This document shows, piece by piece, positions 26,455 through 33,560 of a stretch of DNA of 44,501 bases. The translations under genes and the position numbers were made by a program. Origin of the DNA: an uncultured Ruminococcus sp. (GTDB lineage: Bacteria > Bacillota > Clostridia > Oscillospirales > Acutalibacteraceae); assembly GCA_902778175.1 (NCBI GenBank), contig CACYWT010000036.1, forward strand, positions 1-44,501. The letters are read 5' to 3'. How positions within the stretch are numbered: the stretch's first letter is position 1; each line of letters starts with the position of its first letter. The notes under the pieces were generated by a model. It was not told the DNA's origin. It saw only the letters and a list, made by a program, of their open reading frames with translations, and did no database searches.

Positions 26455-29361
26455 ATGATCAGAGTAGGTCTTGACATAGGCTCAACAACCGTTAAGTGTG
26501 TTATGCTGGACAAGGACAACAAAATTATATTTCAGACCTATGAAAGACATTATTCGCAGATAACCGGCAAGATAGCCGAGCTGCTTGACGTTGTACATTC
26601 AAAGATCCCCGAGGGTGAAACAGCAGCAGTTGCAATGTCGGGATCAGCCGGCATGGGTGTTGCCGACGCCTGCGGTATAGACTTCATTCAGGAGGTTTAT
26701 GCAACAAGAGTTGCAGCAAATACCTTTATCCCGAATACCGATGTCGTGATCGAACTCGGCGGCGAAGACGCAAAGATACTTTTCCTTTCGGGCGGCATGG
26801 AGGTGCGCATGAACGGATCCTGCGCAGGAGGGACCGGCGCATTCATCGACCAGATGGCGACTCTGCTCAATGTCCCGATAGAGGAGCTGAACGGTCTTGC
26901 CGAAAAGCATGAAAAAACCTATACCATTGCTTCACGCTGCGGTGTTTTTGCAAAGACGGATATCCAGCCGCTTCTTAACCAGGGCGCGCGCAAGGAGGAC
27001 GTTGCCGCAAGCATATTCATGGCTGTTGTGAACCAGACCATAGCAGGACTTGCGCAGGGCAGAGAGATCAAGGGACAGATCGTTTATCTCGGCGGTCCGC
27101 TTACATTCATACCCGAGCTTCGCAAGGGCTTTGACAAGGCTCTGAAAACAACAGGCATCTGCCCGGAAAATTCGCTTTATTACGTTTCTCTCGGAGCGGC
27201 GCTGTGCGCGGATAAATCCATAGATTTCGGCAAAGCTCACGAAAAAATAGAAAAATACAGGGGTACGGGCAATTTCGCCTTCAACAAGCCTCTGTTCAAC
27301 AATAAAGAAGAGCTTGACGCGTTCCGCAAAAGACACGCTCAGGCTAAGGTCGAAAAGGGAGATCTGAAAAATTACACGGGACAGGCATTTGTCGGAATAG
27401 ACGCAGGTTCAACTACCGTAAAGGGAGTCGTTACCGACGAAAAGGGAACCCTTCTGTATTCGGAATATATGTCAAACAGCGGCAATCCCGTGCCGATAGT
27501 AAAGAAATTCCTCGAAAATATCTATACCGTAAATCCCGGCATAAATATCCGTTCCTCTGCGGTAACAGGCTACGGCGAGGAGATCATAAAGAATGCCTTC
27601 GGAATAGATCACGGTATCGTCGAAACCATCGCCCATATGACGGCTGCAAAAAAATTCATGCCCGATGTGGAATTTATCATAGATATAGGCGGTCAGGATA
27701 TCAAATGCTTCAAGATCAGAGGCGGAGCGATCGACAATATCTTCCTGAATGAAGCCTGCTCCTCCGGCTGCGGATCATTTTTGCAGACCTTTGCAAACGC
27801 TCTCGGCTACAGCGCCGAGGAATTTTCAAGGCTCGGACTTCTTGCCGAGCACCCTGTCGATCTCGGTTCAAGATGCACAGTATTCATGAATTCATCAGTA
27901 AAGCAGGCTCAGAAGGACGGCGCGACGATAGAGGATATTTCCGCCGGTCTTTGTCTGAGCGTAGTAAAAAATGCTCTCTATAAGGTCATACGCGTATCAA
28001 GCCCCCGTGAGCTTGGCAAGAAAATTGTCGTTCAGGGCGGTACGTTCCTGAATGACGCAGTACTGCGCGCATTCGAGCAGGAAATGGGCACCGACGTTAT
28101 CCGCCCGGATATATCCGGACTTATGGGCGCATACGGCGCAGCGCTTTATGCGCGTTCGCTCAGCGGTGAAGAGGGCAGATCGACCATACTCAATATGGCA
28201 AAGCTCTCGAACTTCGAGCATAAGATAAAAGCAATAAACTGCGGCGGCTGCAGCAATAACTGCCGTCTGACCGTTAATACCTTCAGCGGCGGAAGAAAAT
28301 ACATTGCCGGAAACCGCTGTGAAAAGCCTGTCACCAAGAAATCTCCCGATGACAGCTTCAATATTTACCAGTACAAATTGCAGCAGCTGCAAAGCTATAA
28401 ACCGAAGGAAGGCGCTTCAAGAGGAAAGATCGGTATTCCTTTGGGACTTAATATGTTCGAGCTTCTGCCGTTCTGGCACACATTCCTGACAAAGCTCGAT
28501 TTTGAGGTAGTGGTATCGCCCTTCTCGAACAGAAAGCTCTATCTCCACGGACAGCAGACGATACCGAGCGATACGGTATGCTTCCCGGCAAAGCTTATGC
28601 ACGGTCATGTACAATGGCTGCTCGACAACGGCATAAAGCAGATATTCTATCCCTGTATGTCATATAATTTTGACGAGCATCTCGGTGACAACCATTACAA
28701 CTGTCCGGTAGTCGCATATTACCCGGAGGTCATTCACGCGAATATCCGCGGAATAGAGGACGTCAAATTCTTCCACGAATTTGTCGGAATACACAGACCG
28801 AAGGATTTCCCGAAAAAGATACACGCTGAGCTGCTGAAATTCTATCATGATATCACACTGAAGGAAGTCAAGGCAGCGGCAAAGGCAGCCTATGCCGAAT
28901 ATTCAGACTATATCAGGCGCATCCGTGATTACGGAAACGACATTATCAGACGTGCAAGGGAGCAGGGCAAGGAGATAATCGTTCTTGCCGGAAGACCCTA
29001 TCATGCCGATCCGGAGATCAATCACGGCATAGACAAGCTTATAACAAGCTTTGACGTTGCAATCGTTTCCGAAGATATTGTAAGCGACAAGGAAGCAAAA
29101 AAAGTAAAGACCGGCGTTCTCAATCAGTGGACATATCATTCAAGAATGTATGCTGCTGCCGAATATGTCAGCCACAACAAGGATATGGAGCTTGTGCAGC
29201 TTGTTTCGTTCGGCTGCGGTGTTGACGCCATAACGACCGATGAAGTCCGCGCTATTCTCGAGCGCCACGGCAGAATATATACACAGATCAAGATAGACGA
29301 GATCACAAATCTCGGCGCAGTCAAGATCAGACTTCGCAGCCTGCTTGCTACGGTTAAATAA
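26455..29361 (+). CDS. Tandem 2-hydroxyacyl-CoA dehydratase activase (BcrAD/BadFG-type ATPase) with DUF2229 region
   Basis: A 968-residue protein. Two complete ASKHA-fold activase domains stand in tandem (VGLDIGSTTVKCVML at the start and VGIDAGSTTVKGVVTD near residue 320), then a DUF2229-type region. Activases use ATP hydrolysis to drive one very-low-potential electron from a [4Fe-4S] cluster into a dehydratase. Cluster cysteines pair as Cys123/Cys162 and Cys435/Cys474, each 39 residues apart, the spacing of HgdC Cys127/Cys166. In HgdC the cluster bridges a homodimer; here both halves are in one chain. A further cysteine set (NCGGCSNNCRL) lies near residue 600. The start ATG 26455 has AGGAGG. 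Related proteins elsewhere are fused to the next gene's product. Confidence 0.88.
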   Translation: MIRVGLDIGSTTVKCVMLDKDNKIIFQTYERHYSQITGKIAELLDVVHSKIPEGETAAVAMSGSAGMGVADACGIDFIQEVYATRVAANTFIPNTDVVIELGGEDAKILFLSGGMEVRMNGSCAGGTGAFIDQMATLLNVPIEELNGLAEKHEKTYTIASRCGVFAKTDIQPLLNQGARKEDVAASIFMAVVNQTIAGLAQGREIKGQIVYLGGPLTFIPELRKGFDKALKTTGICPENSLYYVSLGAALCADKSIDFGKAHEKIEKYRGTGNFAFNKPLFNNKEELDAFRKRHAQAKVEKGDLKNYTGQAFVGIDAGSTTVKGVVTDEKGTLLYSEYMSNSGNPVPIVKKFLENIYTVNPGINIRSSAVTGYGEEIIKNAFGIDHGIVETIAHMTAAKKFMPDVEFIIDIGGQDIKCFKIRGGAIDNIFLNEACSSGCGSFLQTFANALGYSAEEFSRLGLLAEHPVDLGSRCTVFMNSSVKQAQKDGATIEDISAGLCLSVVKNALYKVIRVSSPRELGKKIVVQGGTFLNDAVLRAFEQEMGTDVIRPDISGLMGAYGAALYARSLSGEEGRSTILNMAKLSNFEHKIKAINCGGCSNNCRLTVNTFSGGRKYIAGNRCEKPVTKKSPDDSFNIYQYKLQQLQSYKPKEGASRGKIGIPLGLNMFELLPFWHTFLTKLDFEVVVSPFSNRKLYLHGQQTIPSDTVCFPAKLMHGHVQWLLDNGIKQIFYPCMSYNFDEHLGDNHYNCPVVAYYPEVIHANIRGIEDVKFFHEFVGIHRPKDFPKKIHAELLKFYHDITLKEVKAAAKAAYAEYSDYIRRIRDYGNDIIRRAREQGKEIIVLAGRPYHADPEINHGIDKLITSFDVAIVSEDIVSDKEAKKVKTGVLNQWTYHSRMYAAAEYVSHNKDMELVQLVSFGCGVDAITTDEVRAILERHGRIYTQIKIDEITNLGAVKIRLRSLLATVK

Positions 29362-29701
29362 AATGTGCAATTAGCAATGTGCAATTGTTGTACGCTTTGG
29401 CAGAGCCAAAGCGAAATAATAGTCGCAGGCGACAAATGAATACTGAAAACTGAATAACTGTTTAATGAATAATGTCGGTTGCCTGCCTTCGGCAGGCTCT
29501 AATAAAGAATTTTGCTTTGCAAAATTCAACAATTATTATTCATTTTTAAGTCTTAAGTCTTAAGTCTTAAGTTTTAAGTTTTAAGTTAGCACCGTAAGGC
29601 GCGAAATAATGCGGGTGCAGGGCGGTCGACCGCCCTGCCGGATTCCAAAGGCAGCGCCTTTGGTGGGGTTTGGGGCAAAGCCCCAAGAGGAAGGTGGAAG
29701 A
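29362..29701. other. Hairpin- and heptamer-rich gap between the two dehydratase-related genes
   Basis: No gene is seen. Three perfect palindromes occur: CGCTTTGG-cagag-CCAAAGCG (29393-29413), GCCTGCC-ttc-GGCAGGC (29481-29497) and GAATTTTGC-ttt-GCAAAATTC (29507-29527). Six heptamers follow at 29546-29587. A further GC-rich palindromic stretch (GGGCGGTCGACCGCCC) is at about 29619-29634. Confidence 0.7.
29546..29587 (+). repeat. Heptamer tandem repeat TTAAGTC x3, TTAAGTT x3
   Basis: Six seven-base units run head to tail without a gap. The switch from C to T in the last base halfway suggests block-wise duplication. Confidence 0.9.
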
Positions 29702-30997
29702 ATGGCAAAATTAGTTTATGATGATAATGGACGACTGATGTTTACCAGAGAAATGAGAAAGGAAAATTATACCATTCTCGTTCCGATGATGGCAAAGATA
29801 CATTTCAAGATCATGACAAACGTATTTGTGCATTACGGCTATAACTGCGTTCTGCTCGATACCGAGGGACCCGAAATAGCTCAGGTCGGACTTAAATACG
29901 TCCACAACGATACCTGCTACCCTGCGCTTCTCGTTATCGGTCAGATGATACACGCCCTGCAAAGCGGTAAGTACGATACCAATAAGACTGCCCTCATGAT
30001 AACTCAGACAGGCGGCGGCTGCCGCGCGTCCAACTATATCCATCTTCTCAGAAAGGCTCTCGTCAAGGCAGGCTTCGAGAATGTTCCCGTTATCTCCCTC
30101 AATATGTCTGGTCTGGAGAAAAACAGCGGTTTCAGCCTTACAATACCGATGATCCGCCGCGTTGCCGCAGGTCTTATCTACGGAGATATGATAATGGCTC
30201 TCGATAACCAGATCAAGCCCTACGAAATAAACAGGGGCGACAGTCAGGAGCTTGTCGATAAATGGGTGAATAAGCTTACCCAGACTCTCGCTGACGGTCA
30301 CGGCTTTACCAAAAAAGAGATCGCTGACAATCTGGACGGTATCGCGTCGGATTTCTCTAAAATAAAAATCAATAAGGTCCCGAAGGTAAAAGTAGGTATC
30401 GTCGGGGAAATATATGTAAAATATTCCGCCCTCGGCAATAACGATCTTGAACAGTTCCTCTACGATCAGGACTGTGAGGTCAATCTTCCGGGTATTCTCG
30501 GCTTTGCCCTCTTTAAAGTTGATAACCGTATGGAGGATATAAAGCTCTACGGCGGAAGCAAGGCTAAATTTATCGTTGTAAAAAAACTTTTCAATTACCT
30601 TATAAGCCTTGAATCCCTTATCATAAACAGTCAGAAAAAATACGGCTTCCGTCCCATCGGAACATATGCCCACACCAAATCCCTCGTGGACGGTATGGTC
30701 GGCTACGGCAGTAAAATGGGCGAAGGCTGGCTACTGACCGGAGAAATGCTGGAGCTTATCGAAACGGGCTTTGAAAATATCGTATGTACCCAGCCATTCG
30801 GCTGCCTTCCCAACCATATCAACGGAAAGGGTATGATACGCCCGATCAAGATGCTCGACGAAAGAGCAAATATCGTCGCTATCGACTACGACCCCGGTGC
30901 GCCAAAGGTAAATCAGGAAAACCGTATCAAGCTTATGCTTGCCGTCGCAAAGGAACAACTTGCAAAAAAAATTCAGAACGATGAAAAAGACAATTAA
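29702..30997 (+). CDS. 2-hydroxyacyl-CoA dehydratase (HgdB-like) domain protein, activase-associated
   Basis: A 431-residue protein matching the C-terminal third of the long activase/dehydratase fusion proteins of clostridia. Typical segments are KYVHNDTCYPALLVIGQ, TQTGGGCRASNYI and CTQPFGCLPNH, with cysteines that may hold an iron-sulfur cluster. The substrate is unknown; these fusions are not assigned to one pathway. The start ATG 29702 is supported by GGAAGGTGGA. It follows the 968-residue activase after a 340-base gap and is presumably its partner. Its last 17 bases overlap the ATG at 30981 of the interrupted hydrolase gene. Confidence 0.82.
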   Translation: MAKLVYDDNGRLMFTREMRKENYTILVPMMAKIHFKIMTNVFVHYGYNCVLLDTEGPEIAQVGLKYVHNDTCYPALLVIGQMIHALQSGKYDTNKTALMITQTGGGCRASNYIHLLRKALVKAGFENVPVISLNMSGLEKNSGFSLTIPMIRRVAAGLIYGDMIMALDNQIKPYEINRGDSQELVDKWVNKLTQTLADGHGFTKKEIADNLDGIASDFSKIKINKVPKVKVGIVGEIYVKYSALGNNDLEQFLYDQDCEVNLPGILGFALFKVDNRMEDIKLYGGSKAKFIVVKKLFNYLISLESLIINSQKKYGFRPIGTYAHTKSLVDGMVGYGSKMGEGWLLTGEMLELIETGFENIVCTQPFGCLPNHINGKGMIRPIKMLDERANIVAIDYDPGAPKVNQENRIKLMLAVAKEQLAKKIQNDEKDN

Positions 30998-31129
30998 GGC
31001 AATACCGCACAAAGATAGTGCCGCAGATGCGCCGTCTATTTTTTCGTCAGATTGTGCAAAACGAGCGCAGTTAACCTGACGGTTATCAAGCGAGTTAGCC
31101 GCAAGGCGGTCTTTGTGCGGTGTGGCCTT
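30996..31129 (+). repeat. Family-Q element (134 bases) inside the hydrolase gene
   Basis: The left end AAGGCAATACCGCACAAAGA and the right end TCTTTGTGCGGTGTGGCCTT are complementary over about 20 positions, and TTAA stands at both borders (30994-30997 and 31128-31131). Removal of 134 bases joins ATG AAA AAG ACA ATT to AAT ATT ATC ACC. The length is not a multiple of three. Confidence 0.8.
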
Positions 31130-31440
31130 AATATTATCACCCTTTCATTAATACTTTTCGCCGCCGCGATACTGCCGTGTATCACGGCGGCTTATGCCTT
31201 GCCGGAATGGCTTTACTATATCTCTGCGGCAGTATTCCTTGCAGCAAATATATTCCCCGCACCGTTTACCGCTCTTCCGACAAGATACCGCATCGCCTGC
31301 GGCGGAGGAAATCTGCTCTGCGCCTTCCTTATCCTTATCCTCCCCGAAACAGTATACTGCATAGCGGCTAATGTGCCGCAGTATGGTCTTTTCAGCAGTG
31401 AATTCCTGCGGGACGGACTGATACTTTATTTTTCTGAGCT

Positions 31441-31536
31441 TATAACCGCAAAGTATGTCCCCCGCCTCTAAGGCGGCGGGTGCCATATATCCGTTCAGTG
31501 GGAGTAAAAATCTCCCACTGAACGACAGCAAGCCTA
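31441..31536 (+). repeat. Family-P element, 96-base form, inside the hydrolase gene
   Basis: Runs from TATAACCGC to GCAAGCCTA. It has a GC-rich hairpin near CCCCGCC/GGCGG and the perfect 13-pair hairpin, but stops in the loop of the next hairpin. It is identical base for base to 32228-32323. Read in the gene's frame it has a TAA after ten codons. Confidence 0.85.
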
Positions 31537-31839
31537 GATGCTCGGGACAAGGCTCAGAATACTCGGGATACTCTGCGGACTTATCCCCGTCGTCAATATC
31601 ATTGTCCTGCTGAAAATAATCTCCGTTGTGCATCAGGAAACCGACAGGGAGGAACAGCGCCTGAAACTGCGGAAAAGCCGCATCGGGAATAATATCTGCC
31701 GGACAAAATATCCCATCGTCCTTGTACACGGGGTGTTTTTCAGAGACAGCAGGCTTTTCAATTACTGGGGAAGAATACCCCGTGAGCTTGAGGATAACGG
31801 CGCGGTCATCTTCTACGGCAGCCAGCAGTCTGCGCTCAA

Positions 31840-31983
31840 TATAACCGCAAAGTATGTCACCCGAGTCTCGCCTGCCGGCTCGGTCGGTGCTTCTGCTTCG
31901 CAGAGGTGTCCACTGGACACCCGCACCCTCTAAGGCGGCGGGTGCCATATATCCGTTCGCTTGTTGAAAGCAAAGCTTTTAAA
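31840..31983 (+). repeat. Family-P element, 144-base variant, inside the hydrolase gene
   Basis: Begins TATAACCGCAAAGTATGTCACCCGAG and ends GCAAAGCTTTTAAA. It has a longer GC-rich arm with an internal GTGTCC-ACT-GGACAC hairpin and lacks the 13-pair hairpin. The right border is ambiguous by up to three bases within an A-run. An in-frame TAA lies at 31931. Confidence 0.75.
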
Positions 31984-32227
31984 AAACAGCGCCGCCGAGC
32001 TTATGAGGCGCATAAAAGAGATACTGGAGGAGACCGGAAGCGATAAGGTCAATATAATTGCCCATTCCAAGGGCGGGCTTGACAGCCGCTATGCCATTTC
32101 ATGTCTCGGCGCAGCGCCGTATGTCGCATCTCTGACTACAATAAATACTCCGCACCGGGGCTGTGAATTTGCCGACTGGCTGCTGAAAAATGCACCGGAC
32201 GTCCTGAAAAAAACTATAACCGAAAAA

Positions 32228-32323
32228 TATAACCGCAAAGTATGTCCCCCGCCTCTAAGGCGGCGGGTGCCATATATCCGTTCAGTGGGAGTAAAAATCT
32301 CCCACTGAACGACAGCAAGCCTA
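32228..32323 (+). repeat. Family-P element, second identical 96-base copy
   Basis: Identical to 31441-31536. It enters the gene at a different codon phase, so its first in-frame stop is a TGA close to the right end. Confidence 0.85.
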
Positions 32324-32718
32324 CTTATGGGAGACAGCGATCCGGATTTTATCGGCGCCGTCAGTGACCTGACAGCCGAAAACTGCCGCAGCTTCAATGA
32401 ATCTGTCCCGGACAGCCCCGGAGTATATTACCAGAGCTTCGGGAGCAAAATAAACAGAGCTATGACCGGCGTATTTCCGCTGAATTTCTCCCATATGCTC
32501 GCTTCACGCTTCGAGGGGGAAAACGACGGGCTTGTATCTGTAAGCTCGGCTCAGTGGGGCGAAAACTATACGGTTCTGCGTTCCCGCGATGCGGACGGTA
32601 TATCCCATGCGGATATTATCGACCTTTTCCGTCACGACAAGCCCGATCTTGACATAAGAGAATTTTATATAAAACTCGTAAGCGATCTCCGTGAAAAAGG
32701 TTTTTAGGAGGAACTGTA

Positions 32719-33399
32719 ATGAAAAAATGGGAAAAGCTCCCCGAAAAATTCAGAAATGATTCTGTCAGGGAATATTATGATATCCTGAAAAAACGCGGCA
32801 TAAGTCTTGCCGTCAAAAGATTCTTCGATATTATCCTTGCGCTTATCATTACGGTCATTGCTCTGCCGTTTATGATGATCATTGCCGTATGGATAAAGCT
32901 TGATTCAAAGGGACCTGTCTTTTTCCGCCAGCGCAGGGTCACGACATACGGCAGGGTATTCAGAATATTCAAATTCCGTACAATGGTCACAGACGCCGAA
33001 AAACGCGGCACACAGGTAACAGTCAGCAATGACAGCCGTATCACCGGCGCAGGCAGGTTCCTGCGCAAATGCAGGCTCGACGAGCTGCCGCAGCTTTTCA
33101 ACGTGCTGCTGGGCGATATGAGCTTCGTCGGCACCCGTCCCGAGGTCGAACGCTATGTTGACCGCTATACCGACGAAATGAACGCTACTCTGCTGATGCC
33201 GGCAGGGATAACCTCCCTTGCAAGCATAAAATTCAAGGACGAGGAAAAACTCCTCGACGGGGCAAATGATCCCGACAATGTATATGTAAATACTGTTCTT
33301 CCTCAGAAAATGAAGTATAATCTGGAATATATCAAAAAATTCAATTTTTTCTACGATATAAAGCTTATGTTCATGACCTTTTTTGCTGTTTTGAAATAA
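32719..33399 (+). CDS. Bacterial sugar transferase (initiating glycosyl-1-phosphate transferase)
   Basis: A 226-residue member of the WcaJ/PglC/UndP-sugar transferase family. One hydrophobic segment at about residues 38-60 is followed by the conserved catalytic region: GPVFFRQRR, KFRTMV, and LDELPQLFNVLLGDMSFVGTRP. These enzymes place a sugar phosphate on undecaprenyl phosphate at the inner membrane face to start a surface glycan. The start has AGGAGG and lies 11 bases after the interrupted hydrolase gene, in the same direction. The capD-like enzyme at 24097 could supply its UDP-sugar. Confidence 0.92.
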   Translation: MKKWEKLPEKFRNDSVREYYDILKKRGISLAVKRFFDIILALIITVIALPFMMIIAVWIKLDSKGPVFFRQRRVTTYGRVFRIFKFRTMVTDAEKRGTQVTVSNDSRITGAGRFLRKCRLDELPQLFNVLLGDMSFVGTRPEVERYVDRYTDEMNATLLMPAGITSLASIKFKDEEKLLDGANDPDNVYVNTVLPQKMKYNLEYIKKFNFFYDIKLMFMTFFAVLK

Positions 33400-33485
33400 T
33401 AAATCTCTGTAAAGTGTGTTATTTGTGGAAATTCCATAAAAAACCATAAATTTGTTAGCAAAATATACAGTTTTATAATAAAGTA

Positions 33486-33514
33486 TTGCAAAGCGTATAG
33501 ATAAATTGTATAAT
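33486..33514 (+). promoter_or_regulatory. Promoter of the EAL-domain gene
   Basis: TTGCAA (33486-33491) and TATAAT (33509-33514) are separated by 17 bases; the start codon is 46 bases further on. Confidence 0.6.
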
Positions 33515-33560
33515 ATATGATAGAGGAGTAGACAGCTGACATAACAAGGCAGGTGATGTT

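Larger units (their letters stand above)
30981..32707 (+). pseudogene. Lipase-like alpha/beta hydrolase gene interrupted by four palindromic elements
   Basis: Pieces at 30981-30995, 31130-31440, 31537-31839, 31984-32227 and 32324-32707 are each open, and together give 419 codons (418 residues) if the elements at 30996-31129, 31441-31536, 31840-31983 and 32228-32323 are removed. The joined protein starts MKKTINIITLSLILF and has about four N-terminal hydrophobic segments, then a hydrolase domain: oxyanion segment PIVLVHGVFFRD, nucleophile serine in IIAHSKGGLDSRY, probable acid in GENDGLVS and histidine in GISHADIID. It resembles clostridial esterase/lipase membrane proteins often beside sugar transferases, as here. 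Read without removal, stop codons end every piece. Exact junctions are ambiguous by a few bases. It may be a dead gene, or one rescued at the RNA or ribosome level. Confidence 0.8.

Noticed and set aside
31538-31933. Independent small genes inside the hydrolase region
   Set aside because: The pieces start or end in repeat sequence, and together they make one continuous enzyme domain, so they are fragments and not separate genes.
31441-32323. Group I or group II introns as an explanation for the split gene
   Set aside because: The inserts are 96-144 bases, lack the conserved intron cores and boundary motifs and encode no protein. Any removal would need another mechanism.
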